Below are positions 1-7,870 of a DNA stretch of 64,000 bases, one piece after another; positions within the stretch are counted from its first letter, which is position 1, and every line of letters starts with the position of its first letter. This stretch comes from Natronobacterium haloterrestre. Its GTDB lineage: Archaea; Halobacteriota; Halobacteria; Halobacteriales; Natrialbaceae. The notes under the pieces were generated by a model. It was not told the origin of the DNA and did not search any database. It saw only the letters and a program-made list of their open reading frames with translations. The stretch is from assembly GCF_900112205.1 (NCBI RefSeq), contig NZ_FOKW01000007.1, positions 124,001 through 188,000 of the forward strand. The letters run 5' to 3'. Position numbers and translations under genes: made by a program.

Positions 1-465
1 GAAGACGCGGCCGGCACCGAACACGATCAGCGTCAGGAACAACAGTAGTCCCATCAGGTCGCCGTTGACGAAGCCGTGGCTCCAGTCGGCGTTCCCGAAG
101 TAGAAGAAGAACATCAGGATCGCCCCGTTCGCCGCGGCGAGCCTGGTCAGACAGCCCACTATCAGGCCGAGTCCGATCGCAAGCTCACCCCAAGGGATCA
201 TCAGGTTCGGCAACCATACCGCGTTGGCGGCGAACCACGACGTAATCGGGTAGATGAGCGTCCCCTCCGCGGCGTACATCATCCACCCGTGGGCGTCGTA
301 GAACACCCCGTGTTCGACGATTTTGGACAGTCCTGCTCCCAGGAACCACCAGCCGACGATGAGCCGCAGGAACACCAGCCAGTAACTCGTCCACGGCTTG
401 TCGAGTTCGAACGCTACCGAGCGTCCGAACAGTTCGGTCCGGACAGGTTGTGTGTCGTATGTCAT
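1..465 (-). CDS. DoxX/DoxD-family membrane protein (3' end outside window)
   Basis: Reading leftwards from an ATG at 465, the frame stays open for 155 codons to the window edge, so the C-terminus is missing. The product has a short N-terminal cytoplasmic stretch followed by at least three or four hydrophobic helices. Residues around 28-45 (YWLVFLRLIVGWWFLGAGLSK) and the later Gly-rich helix ending LGLIVGCLTRLAA match the DoxX pattern, a family of small four-helix proteins often linked to quinol or thiosulfate oxidation, although many members have no known role. The 128 residues usual for DoxX plus an N-terminal extension would fit. It is followed upstream by a small Cys protein and two NarO/DmsR-like regulators, so redox control is plausible but unproved. 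The frame was found by direct translation; an antisense frame covers the same bases and is a shadow. Confidence 0.8.
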   Translation of the reverse strand, partial: MTYDTQPVRTELFGRSVAFELDKPWTSYWLVFLRLIVGWWFLGAGLSKIVEHGVFYDAHGWMMYAAEGTLIYPITSWFAANAVWLPNLMIPWGELAIGLGLIVGCLTRLAAANGAILMFFFYFGNADWSHGFVNGDLMGLLLFLTLIVFGAGRVF

Positions 466-678
466 GTTGAATCCACCCTGTTTCGCGGTGCGGTCGAAGT
501 CCGTTTCGTTCGTAGTCGATTCCGGTGTCGCCCGACACGGGTCGTCACACCTGGTAGTAGTCCGTCCCGTGCGGTAGGTTTGATACTGAATACTACAGTT
601 TTTTATAAGGAGAACCGAACCGTGTCGGGAGACCGACCACAGTCGCGGTCAGGAGGACGCGCTCGCCCGACCGACCCA

Positions 679-1059
679 TCACGCTCGTCCGGCAGTAGTA
701 CAGCGAACCCGAAACTCGCCGACCCACCCCTCGAGTCGTTCCAGAAGGGGGAGAAATTCCTCGTCGCCGAAGGTCGACCAGCATCCTCCCTCGATCTCAC
801 TCTCGATCTCGATCCGCAAAGTGACGGTCGTCCGGCGGTCGCGCTCGCGACGGTCGACGGTAACGTCCCTGACACCCTCGACCTCGAGGCACTCGAGACA
901 CCAGTCGAACAGCCAGCCTTCGTGTTCGGGACGGTGGTCGACGAGTCCGTGGTCGATCTCGTACTGGATTTCACACAGGCACGACCGCGTGTCGGTTCGG
1001 TCGGCACACTCCCCGAGAACGGCGGGTTCGCTCCAGGAGGGGTCTCGCTCGAGGGACAT
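679..1059 (-). CDS. Small acidic Cys-containing protein of unknown function
   Basis: A 126-residue acidic protein that I do not recognise. It has Cys in an N-terminal CxC (SCLCEI) and a CxxC (DWCLECLE) separated by a His-rich loop (DHGLVDHRPEHEGW), which could bind zinc or another metal, then a segment of alternating polar and hydrophobic residues (VTVDRRERDRRTTVTLRIEIE) likely to form beta strands. Acidic composition and GC-rich third positions are normal for this genome, which is why I prefer this frame to the three overlapping ones. The ATG at 1059 is followed upstream (1060-1130) by TATA-like AT-rich sequence containing two copies of a gtagta/tactac element. It lies between a DoxX-family gene and an HTH_10 regulator transcribed in the same direction. 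Confidence 0.55.
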   Translation of the reverse strand: MSLERDPSWSEPAVLGECADRTDTRSCLCEIQYEIDHGLVDHRPEHEGWLFDWCLECLEVEGVRDVTVDRRERDRRTTVTLRIEIESEIEGGCWSTFGDEEFLPLLERLEGWVGEFRVRCTTAGRA

Positions 1060-1200
1060 ACGAGTACTAACGATACCGACAACGAAGGTAGTACGTCTCT
1101 ATACTACACGGGTTTATAACCCCTCCACTACCGGTTCCACTCCGAGAGCCGGTCCGTGGCGGAACTGGTCCACCCCGTCGATCCGGCGCGTGTCGCCGGT

Positions 1201-1857
1201 TCAGCCCCGAACGAGCGAGTTGACTAGTTTCGACTCGACCGTGTTGAGCCGCTGGGAGACCGCGGACCGAGAGACGCCCAGTTCGTCCGCGAGGTCGCCG
1301 AGGTCCGCCCGACGGGGCGTCTCGTAATACCCCGACTCGACGGCGGCGACGACCGCCTCGCGCTGTTTTTCCGTTAGCCCGTCGGCGTCGGGATCGGGGG
1401 TGGTCCGGCCGTCGGCGTCCGGCCCGGAACTCGTGATCCGCTCGAGTTGGACCGTCGCCCCTGTCTCCCGGAGATCGTTGACGATCCGCTCGAGTTCGGT
1501 TCGGTTCGGCGTCGTCAGCGAGACCCGAAGCGAGTCGCGATCGACGCCCTCGATCGACGTGATACAGTCGTGACGCTGGAAGACGGGACAGATACAGCGA
1601 TCGGTGACGTCCGTCCGGATATATTGCGATCCGCCGTCGCTCGGGTCGGTCACCTCGGATCGGCACTCGCAGCCGTCGCTACAGTCACCGTCTCGACAGA
1701 GGAGGTCCTGATCGATCGCAGCGTCGCGGTCGCCGGCGTCCAGAACGGAACAGTATGCCTCCGAATGTGGCTCGATCCGGAACTGGGCGCGAACGTAGCT
1801 CGAGGGATCCGGGGCGGAAGCCGACTCGGACTCACGAGCGGATTCCTGCAGCGCCAT
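1201..1857 (-). CDS. NarO/DmsR-like HTH_10 redox regulator (A)
   Basis: 218 residues. The C-terminal ~55 residues (LTEKQREAVVAAVESGYYETPRR...LADELGVSRSAVSQRLNTVESKLV) are a textbook HTH_10 (bacterio-opsin activator type) DNA-binding domain. The N-terminal half carries a Cys cluster: C36, C54, C59, C63, C65 and then C88-x-C90-x7-C98. The CxCx7C arrangement is the signature I remember from the haloarchaeal anaerobic regulators NarO and DmsR, where Cys residues are thought to hold an oxygen-sensitive Fe-S centre. The ATG at 1857 is supported by a TATA-like element (TTTATTAA on the minus strand, about 1882-1889) roughly 27 nt upstream, fitting a leaderless transcript. A paralogue lies immediately upstream in the same orientation, and a third is at the right end of the window. 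Target genes are not shown by sequence here. Confidence 0.85.
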   Translation of the reverse strand: MALQESARESESASAPDPSSYVRAQFRIEPHSEAYCSVLDAGDRDAAIDQDLLCRDGDCSDGCECRSEVTDPSDGGSQYIRTDVTDRCICPVFQRHDCITSIEGVDRDSLRVSLTTPNRTELERIVNDLRETGATVQLERITSSGPDADGRTTPDPDADGLTEKQREAVVAAVESGYYETPRRADLGDLADELGVSRSAVSQRLNTVESKLVNSLVRG

Positions 1858-1945
1858 TACGTCCGTTCATTCGAGGGCTGTTAATAAAGGCCGACGGAGA
1901 ATCCCCAATCGATGGGAATGCAGTCGCTCCGAACGGCGGGAGGCG

Positions 1946-2590
1946 TCACGAGTCGGTGAACGAACGTACGAGCGTCGTCTCGACGGCGTTGAGCCGCTGT
2001 GACACCGCCGACTTCGAGATGCCGAGTTCGTCGGCGAGATCCTCGAGCGTCGCCTCCCGCGGGCGGCCGTAGTAGCCAAGTTCCACGGCGAGCTCGACGG
2101 CCTCGCGTTGCTTTTCGGTGATCTTCGTGGTATCGACCTCGAGGCTCGTCTCCGCTTCGTTCGGCAATCGGGTGAGCCGGCGCAGCCGGACCGCCGTCGC
2201 GTCGCGCTCGAGCGCATCGACGATTCGGCCGATCGTCTCGCGGTCTTCGACGATCACGGAGACGAGTAACGAGCCGTCGCTGACGCCCTCGACGTCGAAA
2301 ACACAGTCGAAGCGAGACAGGGTCGCACAGAAACAGCCCCCTTCGATCCGCTCGGAGACGTACCGGCGCTCGGCTTCCCCCTCGCTCTCGGATTCGACTG
2401 TCACCGCGCTGTGACAGACGTTGTCCGCGGAAATGCTCCGTTTGACGGCGGTCGCGTTGGGGGCCGCCGAAGCGACGGGACAGGTCGTCTCTCCCGGCGT
2501 CACCTCGAGCATCGCGCACAGCGGCCTGGCACCGGAGTCGGCGTCAGTGTCGGACCGCCTCGCAGCGGAACGAGCGGATTCCACGGTCAT
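1946..2590 (-). CDS. NarO/DmsR-like HTH_10 redox regulator (B)
   Basis: 214 residues from the ATG at 2590. C-terminal HTH_10 domain (ITEKQREAVELAVELGYYGRPREATLEDLADELGISKSAVSQRLNAVE). N-terminal Cys cluster with C25, C37, C59 followed by C86-x-C88-x7-C96, so the CxCx7C motif of the NarO/DmsR group is intact. A longer frame could begin at 2668, but a TATA-like TCTTATAC element on the minus strand at about 2612-2620 lies 25 nt upstream of 2590, so the transcript would start too late for the longer form. It is a diverged paralogue of the next gene downstream; tandem arrangement suggests local duplication. Likely a cytoplasmic activator responding to oxygen or NO through Fe-S chemistry; that sensing role is by family analogy only. 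Confidence 0.85.
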   Translation of the reverse strand: MTVESARSAARRSDTDADSGARPLCAMLEVTPGETTCPVASAAPNATAVKRSISADNVCHSAVTVESESEGEAERRYVSERIEGGCFCATLSRFDCVFDVEGVSDGSLLVSVIVEDRETIGRIVDALERDATAVRLRRLTRLPNEAETSLEVDTTKITEKQREAVELAVELGYYGRPREATLEDLADELGISKSAVSQRLNAVETTLVRSFTDS

Positions 2591-2609
2591 ACTCGTGAAT
2601 CCGTGAGAC

Positions 2610-2622
2610 GACCGAGTATAAG
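2610..2622 (-). promoter_or_regulatory. TATA box of regulator B
   Basis: On the minus strand the sequence reads CTCTTATACTCGG, centred about 25-27 nt before the ATG at 2590. That spacing matches leaderless haloarchaeal transcription and decides the start codon. Confidence 0.5.
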
Positions 2623-2757
2623 AGGCGGATCGTTCTTGATCCGTGAGGGACGACCTGAACGTGTCCATGCGCTATTTCATCGGCCGGGAATCGCGACGGC
2701 CGTTTTGGATCGCCCGTCCCGGAAAATAACGCACGGGCAACCTCCGTCCGGGACACC

Positions 2758-3885
2758 ATGACACGACCTCCAGCGGATCCACGAACTCGAGAGCAGTTAC
2801 GCGAGCGCCTGCGGGCGGTCGAGGACCCCATCCTCGACGACGACATCGTCTCGCTGGGCCTCGTCACAGACCTGACCGTCGAGGGCGACGACGCGCTCGT
2901 CTCGCTTGCCTTCAACGCGCCGCTGTCGCCCGCCGAGTGGGAGATGTGCGACGAGATCCGAGCGCTGTGCCGAGGGATGGGACTTACACCCCGGCTGTAC
3001 GCCGACACCGATCGGAGCGATGCCCTCCCCGGGGTCCGGAACGCGGTCGCGGTCGGCACGACGGTCCCCGGGGCCGCTCCAGGGCCGGCGGTCGGGACGC
3101 TGACAATGGAACTGGAACGGCTCGGGGCCAGCGTCGGCGTCTTCGACCTGCGTCCCGAACCGACCGTCGAGAGCTGGCTCGACGGCGTCGAACCCCCCGA
3201 CGTCTCCGACGACCCGTTCGTCCCGCCCGAGGCCCGCGGGGTGCCGGTGGTGAGACTCGGATCGCTGGTCCCCGACCCGGGCGCGGTGCCCGCGACCGAC
3301 GCTGTCCTGGAGTTTCTCGTCCCGCACGTGCTCGAGCGCGCCGAGTGGGGGCCGATCGATTATCTGCTCGTCGTGCTGCCGTCGTCGATCGATGCCCTAC
3401 CCGAGGTCGCAGTGAACGAGACGCCGATCGAGGGAACGATCGCCGTCGGGCCCGTCGACGAGGGTCTCGGGCCGGTTCGGACGGCCGCCCGGGAACTCGA
3501 CTCGGCGACCCCGGTGATCGGCACGATCGGGACTGCCGACGACGGCGGTCCTCCGCGTGCCCTCGAGGAACGGAGACAGGTCGGTGCCGGTCCCACCCCG
3601 GCGTACGGACCGGACTGCGGCCGGGACCGTGACCGGTTCCACACCATCGCCGACGTCGAGGAAGATCTCGGCTGTCCGTACCTCGGCACGCTCACGCCCG
3701 GGGCCGCTCCGGAAGACGACGGGGACCGCGAGGGATCGACGTCGGACGATCGACTGCCCCCGTCGGCGGAGCGTCCCCTGGCGGACGAGTCCGAGAACCG
3801 GTCCGCTCGAGCGGTGGCGACCGCCGTGGCGGATCTCGTCGGTCGGATCAACCGCCGCCACGCCGCGAGCCGCCAGACGGCGTGA
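2758..3885 (+). CDS. Mrp/HCF101-like protein with degenerate P-loop (MIP18 + pseudo-NTPase)
   Basis: 375 residues. Residues about 10-80 are a MIP18/DUF59 domain (LRAVEDPILDDDIVSLGLVTDLTV). Residues about 92-300 align by eye with the Mrp/ApbC Fe-S carrier NTPase: the strand before the P-loop (VRNAVAVG), the helix after it (VGTLTMELERLGASVGVFDLR) and the LVVLPSS region are recognisable. The Walker A GKGGVGKST, however, is replaced by TTVPGAAPGPAVG, so there is no Lys or Ser/Thr to bind nucleotide. The C-terminal tail is Asp/Glu-rich. True Mrp proteins load [4Fe-4S] clusters on apo-proteins; this one probably cannot hydrolyse ATP and may act as a scaffold or be specialised. It sits 140 nt upstream of fixABCX on the same strand, whose FixX needs an Fe-S cluster, which hints at a dedicated partner. 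Start at 2758 is 28 nt after an A/T-rich element. Confidence 0.75.
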   Translation: MTRPPADPRTREQLRERLRAVEDPILDDDIVSLGLVTDLTVEGDDALVSLAFNAPLSPAEWEMCDEIRALCRGMGLTPRLYADTDRSDALPGVRNAVAVGTTVPGAAPGPAVGTLTMELERLGASVGVFDLRPEPTVESWLDGVEPPDVSDDPFVPPEARGVPVVRLGSLVPDPGAVPATDAVLEFLVPHVLERAEWGPIDYLLVVLPSSIDALPEVAVNETPIEGTIAVGPVDEGLGPVRTAARELDSATPVIGTIGTADDGGPPRALEERRQVGAGPTPAYGPDCGRDRDRFHTIADVEEDLGCPYLGTLTPGAAPEDDGDREGSTSDDRLPPSAERPLADESENRSARAVATAVADLVGRINRRHAASRQTA

Positions 3886-3978
3886 TCGACCGGCGTTCTC
3901 GGCCGGACCGTCCCGGCGACGAGAACGATATAAAGATGTGGAACGGTGAAGGTAGTTCCCGGACGATTGGAAATGCCA

Positions 3979-3986
3979 TTATAAAG
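3979..3986 (+). promoter_or_regulatory. TATA box of the fixABCX operon
   Basis: TTATAAAG, about 40 nt before the fixA ATG at 4026, predicts transcription starting near 4010 and a very short leader. It argues against the longer frame that opens at 3882. Confidence 0.45.
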
Positions 3987-4025
3987 TATCTCCTTCTCCC
4001 GCAAAGGCTCGGGTGTAGTGATACC

Positions 4026-4802
4026 ATGTCATGGACGATAGCCGTCGGGGTCAAACAGGTTCCCGACGCCGACGAGGTCGGTATCGACCCCGATACGGGC
4101 CGGCTCGACCGGGCGAGTGCGCCCGCCGTCATGAACGGGCCGGACCGTGAGGCGCTCGAGGCCGCCTTCAGGATCCGCGATCAGGCCGGCGGCGAGGTGA
4201 TCGCGATGAGCATGGGGCCGCCGAACGCCACGAGCGTCCTCGAGGAGGCCGTCGCGATGGGCTGTGACGACGCCGTGTTGGTCTCCGATCGGGCGTTCGG
4301 TGGCAGCGACACCTGGCCGACGAGCCTCACGCTGGCCCGGACCGCCGAGGCCCTCGACGCGGACGTCGTCGTCTGTGGCGAGGAGACGACCGACTCCTCG
4401 ACGGGGCAGGTGCCGCCGGGGATCGCGGCCCACAACGACTGGGCACAACTCACCTACGCGGAGGCCGTCGACGCCCGTCCCGACGAGAACCGGCTCGTCG
4501 CCCGCCGGGACGTCGAGGGCGGCCACGAGGTCGTCGCCGCGGATCTCCCGGTAGTCGTCGCGGCCGCGTACGGCGAGTTCGAGCCCCGGCCCGCGCCGCT
4601 GCACCGCAAGATCTACGGCGAAAACGACTTCGAGCCGACGGTCTGGGACGCCGAGGATCTCGAGATCAAAGACGAGGTCGGCCTCGAGGTCTCGCCGACC
4701 TCCGTCGGCGGCATGGAGACCGTCGATCCGGTCGAGCGCAAGAGCGAGGTGGTCGACGACGTCGACGACCTCGCCGAGTCGATCGAGGAGGTGGTAGCAT
4801 GA
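4026..4802 (+). CDS. fixA: Electron transfer flavoprotein beta subunit FixA
   Basis: 258 residues from the ATG at 4026. It opens with the family-typical WTIAVGVKQVPDADEVGIDP and continues with the ETF-beta nucleotide-binding fold (MGPPNATSVLEEAVAMGCDDAVLVSDRAFGGSDTWPTSLTLARTAEAL, then DVVVCGEETTDSSTGQVPPGIAAH). The Asp-Ser-Thr-Gly-Gln segment is the AMP/FAD contact loop. With FixB it forms a heterodimer carrying FAD; with FixC and FixX it passes electrons to a quinone, in some organisms by bifurcation. The gene overlaps fixB by four bases (ATGA), and the order fixA-fixB-fixC-fixX is the canonical one, so the operon assignment is secure. In haloarchaea the donor may be acyl-CoA or NADH oxidation; the sequence does not say which. 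Confidence 0.95.
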   Translation: MSWTIAVGVKQVPDADEVGIDPDTGRLDRASAPAVMNGPDREALEAAFRIRDQAGGEVIAMSMGPPNATSVLEEAVAMGCDDAVLVSDRAFGGSDTWPTSLTLARTAEALDADVVVCGEETTDSSTGQVPPGIAAHNDWAQLTYAEAVDARPDENRLVARRDVEGGHEVVAADLPVVVAAAYGEFEPRPAPLHRKIYGENDFEPTVWDAEDLEIKDEVGLEVSPTSVGGMETVDPVERKSEVVDDVDDLAESIEEVVA

Positions 4803-5860
4803 GCGACGAAGGCGAAGGCGAAGGCGAGAGCGAAGAACACGAGAACGGCGTCGTCGACGTCGACGAGTACGACGACGTCTGGGTGTTCATCGAGGAACAC
4901 GACGGCGAGGTCATGTCCGTCTCCTGGGAACTGCTCGCGGAGGCGCGGACCCTGGCCGACGAACTCGGCGACGACCTGGTCGCGCTGGCGATCGGCGAGG
5001 GGTTAGACGACGTCGCCGAGCAGGCCCTCGAGCGCGGCGCGGACCGCGTGCTCGTCGCCGACGACCCGGTGTTCGAACCCTACCGGGCCGACCCGTACGG
5101 CGACCAGTTCCGCGCGATAGTCGAGGAGCGCAAGCCGTCGATCGTCCTCATCGGCGGCACCCACACCGGCCGGGACTTCGCCGGCCGTGTCGCGGTGCCG
5201 GCCCACGCGGGCCTGACCGCCGACGTCACCGAACTCGGCGTCGACGAGGACGGCCTGCTCGAGGCGCGTCGACCCGCATTCGGCGGGAACGTCCTCGCGA
5301 CGATCCTCTGTGAGGAACACCGGCCGCAGATGGCGACGATCCGGCCCGGCGTCTTCGAGGCCGCCGATCCGGACGGGGAGGCCGACGGCGAGATCGTCGA
5401 GGTCGACGTCGTCGTCGAGGACGACGACTGCGTCAGCGAGGTGCTCGAACGGGAGGTCGGCGACACGGCCGACATCACGGAAGCCGACCGGATCGTCGCC
5501 GTCGGGCACGGTATCGACGGCGACCTCGAGCCGGCCCGTCAGCTGGCCGACGCGCTGGACGCCGAGATCGCGGCGAGTCGCGCCGCGGTCGACGAGGGCT
5601 GGGTCGACGGCGCGCGACAGGTCGGCCAGACCGGCAAGACGGTCCGCCCCGAACTGTACGTCGCGGTCGGGATCAGCGGCGCGGTCCAGCACCTCGAGGG
5701 GATGAACAAGAGCGAGACGGTCGTGGCGATCAACAACGACCCGAACGCGCCGATCTTCGAGCACGCCGACTACGGCATCGTGGCCGACCTCTTCGACGCC
5801 TGTCCGGATCTCGCCGAGGAACTCGAGGGCGTGACCGAGCCACAGGAGGTGGTACAATGA
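4799..5860 (+). CDS. fixB: Electron transfer flavoprotein alpha subunit FixB
   Basis: 353 residues. After an acidic low-complexity leader (residues 3-16, Glu/Gly/Ser) come the N-terminal ETF-alpha domain (VWVFIEEHDGEVMSVSWELLAEARTLA) and the C-terminal FAD-binding domain, marked by VGQTGKTVRPELYVAVGISGAVQHLEGM and AINNDPNAPIFEHADYGIVADL near residues 285-335. These are the segments that wrap the FAD isoalloxazine and adenine. Length is slightly above the usual ~320 because of the leader. It overlaps fixA upstream and fixC downstream by four bases each, indicating translational coupling and a 1:1 complex. Function follows from family and operon: electron carrier between a soluble dehydrogenase and the FixCX quinone reductase module at the membrane. 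Confidence 0.95.
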   Translation: MSDEGEGEGESEEHENGVVDVDEYDDVWVFIEEHDGEVMSVSWELLAEARTLADELGDDLVALAIGEGLDDVAEQALERGADRVLVADDPVFEPYRADPYGDQFRAIVEERKPSIVLIGGTHTGRDFAGRVAVPAHAGLTADVTELGVDEDGLLEARRPAFGGNVLATILCEEHRPQMATIRPGVFEAADPDGEADGEIVEVDVVVEDDDCVSEVLEREVGDTADITEADRIVAVGHGIDGDLEPARQLADALDAEIAASRAAVDEGWVDGARQVGQTGKTVRPELYVAVGISGAVQHLEGMNKSETVVAINNDPNAPIFEHADYGIVADLFDACPDLAEELEGVTEPQEVVQ

Positions 5861-7212
5861 GTCCAGAACTGGAAAGCGACACCGTAGCCGATCCGAACTA
5901 CGACGACGAGTTCGACGCCATCGTCGTCGGGGCGGGCCTCGCCGGGAGCGCCGCCGCCCTGACGATGGCGAACCGCGGACTCGAGGTACTGATGATCGAA
6001 CGCGGCTCCTCGCCGGGAGCCAAGAACGTCTTCGGGGGCGTCCTCTACACGCCGACGATCCGCGAGTTGACGGACTTCGAGAACGCGCCGGTCGAACGGT
6101 ACGTCGCCGAGCGCCGGTTCAGCATGCTGACCGAGAACGACGAGACGGCGTTTTCGCTGCGCCCCGGCGAGTGGCACGAGGAACCGCACAACGACTCCTA
6201 CACCGTCCTGCGGGGTGAGTTCGACGAGTGGTTCGCCGAGCAGGCCGTCGAGGAGGGGGCGACCCTGCTGACCTCGACGACGGTGACGGGGCTGCTCCGC
6301 GAGGACGGCCGCATCGCCGGCGTCGAGACCGACCGTCCCGACGGCACCATCCGCGCGCCCTACGTCGTGCTCGCGGAGGGGGGCAACTCCCTGGTCAGCG
6401 AGGGGGCGAACCTTAAGGCTACCGAGACCCGCGAGAACGTCGCCGTCGGGGTCAAGGAGGTCCTCGAGTTCCCCGAACGCGACGGCGTCATCGAGGACCG
6501 GTTCCGGCTGACCGACGACGCCGGCGTCTCCTACCATTACTTCGGGGAAGGGGCCGTCGGCGACGCCTTCGGCGGCGGGTTCATCTACACCAACGACGAC
6601 ACGGTAAGCGTCGGCGTCGCCTACCGGATCGAGGACGCCGCGACCCACGACCAGTCGCCGGAGGAGACGCTGAACGCGTTCAAATCCCATCCGGCAGTCG
6701 CGCCGCTGGTACGGAACGCACGGACCGTCGAGTACAGCGCCAAGACCATCCCCGAAGGCGGTGCCGACAGCATCCCCGACCTCGTCCACGACGGTGCAGC
6801 GATCGTCGGCGACGCCGCCGGTCTGGTGCTCAACAACGGCGTCCACCTCGAGGGGACCAACATGGCCGTCGAGAGCGGCTATCACGCCGGCAACGCCATC
6901 GCACGCGCGGCCGAGAACGGGCGCGTCGGGGCCGAGGCCCTGCAGGTCTACCCCGAGGCCCTCGAGGAGTCGTTCGTCGTCCAGAACCTGGAACACTACA
7001 AGTGGATGATGGACGCGGTCGAGGAGGACCGCGACCTGCTGTTCGAGGACCTGCCGCGTGCGTTCGCCGACGCCGGCACGGAGTACTTCCGGATCGATCG
7101 CACGCCGAAGGAATCGCACGCCAAGAACGCGAAACGCGCCGTCCTGGATGCCGTCGGCGGCTGGACCGGCGCGGCGAAACTCGCCCTGCGGTACCGAAAG
7201 GTGGTGACATAA
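5857..7212 (+). CDS. fixC: ETF-quinone oxidoreductase flavoprotein FixC
   Basis: 451 residues. The N-terminal dinucleotide fold (DAIVVGAGLAGSAAALTMANRGLEVLMIERG) binds FAD; GAKNVFGGVLY, the substrate-facing loop, and GDAAGLVLNNGVHLEGTNMAVESGYHAGNAI, the second FAD-contact segment near residues 315-345, are highly typical of FixC and ETF-QO. No Fe-S motif is present in this chain, as expected when FixX supplies it. The start overlaps fixB by four bases and the stop lies one base before fixX. It should dock to the cytoplasmic face of the membrane and deliver electrons from FixAB to menaquinone. Confidence 0.95.
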   Translation: MSPELESDTVADPNYDDEFDAIVVGAGLAGSAAALTMANRGLEVLMIERGSSPGAKNVFGGVLYTPTIRELTDFENAPVERYVAERRFSMLTENDETAFSLRPGEWHEEPHNDSYTVLRGEFDEWFAEQAVEEGATLLTSTTVTGLLREDGRIAGVETDRPDGTIRAPYVVLAEGGNSLVSEGANLKATETRENVAVGVKEVLEFPERDGVIEDRFRLTDDAGVSYHYFGEGAVGDAFGGGFIYTNDDTVSVGVAYRIEDAATHDQSPEETLNAFKSHPAVAPLVRNARTVEYSAKTIPEGGADSIPDLVHDGAAIVGDAAGLVLNNGVHLEGTNMAVESGYHAGNAIARAAENGRVGAEALQVYPEALEESFVVQNLEHYKWMMDAVEEDRDLLFEDLPRAFADAGTEYFRIDRTPKESHAKNAKRAVLDAVGGWTGAAKLALRYRKVVT

Positions 7213-7213
7213 G

Positions 7214-7525
7214 ATGAGCGTCCAACCCCAGACCCCCGACCTCGACAACGACTCGATGGAGGATCGCCTCTACACTGTCAAGTACGACGACCCCGGCGAC
7301 TCGCACCTCGACGTGAAAGTCACGGACGTCTGTGCGGAGTGTGAGACCAACGACTGCGTCCGCGTCTGCCCGGCGAACGTCTGGCGCGAAGGCGACGACG
7401 GTGTCCCCCACATCGCCTACGAGAACTGCCTCGAGTGCTCGAGCTGTCGGTTCGCCTGCACCTACGACAACGTGGTGTGGACCTACCCCGAGCGCGGCGC
7501 CGGGATGACGTACAAACACGGCTGA
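7214..7525 (+). CDS. fixX: Ferredoxin-like FixX
   Basis: 103 residues, starting one base after the fixC stop. The C-terminal motif NCLECSSCRFAC (CxxCxxCxxxC) followed by Tyr-rich TYDNVVWTYPERG is the FixX [4Fe-4S] cluster motif. A second Cys group, CAECETNDCVRVCP, lies ahead of it; in bacterial FixX the equivalent group is usually partly lost, so this chain may hold one or two clusters. It completes the ETF-quinone reductase unit by carrying electrons from FixC flavin to quinone. Confidence 0.93.
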   Translation: MSVQPQTPDLDNDSMEDRLYTVKYDDPGDSHLDVKVTDVCAECETNDCVRVCPANVWREGDDGVPHIAYENCLECSSCRFACTYDNVVWTYPERGAGMTYKHG

Positions 7526-7632
7526 CGGCCGCCTCCGACGGCTGAACTCGTCCAGACGGTTCCCAATCCTCGGGAACGGCAAGGACGTTTCTTGAGTGAG
7601 AAACACAAGCGTACGTATAGAGGGTGATCTCC

Positions 7633-7863
7633 ATGACCGACCGACTTTCCGCCGACGACACACCCGCTATCGCGACCAAAGAAGACGCCGCGGTCACGGC
7701 CTACGACGCGCTCAGCGACGCCGGCTGTGATGCCGTCGTGACGTCGATGCCCCGTCGGACCCGCTCTACGTGGATCGTGCCGGCGACCAGCGAGGACAGT
7801 TCCTGGCGGGTCCACATCGACCCGCGAACCGGAAAAACGCGTATCGTCGAAACGCCCGAATGA
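7633..7863 (+). CDS. Small conserved-looking protein of unknown function
   Basis: 76 residues from the ATG at 7633 (MTDRLSADDTPAIATKEDAAV); a GTG nine bases upstream is the alternative. The sequence forms a likely helix (TKEDAAVTAYDALSDAGCDAVVTSMP) followed by short strands (TWIVPATSEDSSWRVHIDPRTGKTRIVE), a compact alpha/beta layout seen in many haloarchaeal orphan proteins. A TATA-like gtatag stretch precedes the start. No motif gives a function. It follows fixX by about 107 bases and is convergent with the next gene, only seven bases away. Confidence 0.6.
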   Translation: MTDRLSADDTPAIATKEDAAVTAYDALSDAGCDAVVTSMPRRTRSTWIVPATSEDSSWRVHIDPRTGKTRIVETPE

Positions 7864-7870
7864 GAACGGT

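Noticed and set aside
76..1119. 347-residue plus-strand frame at the left edge
   Set aside because: Overlaps the DoxX gene and the small Cys protein, low-complexity composition, no domain.
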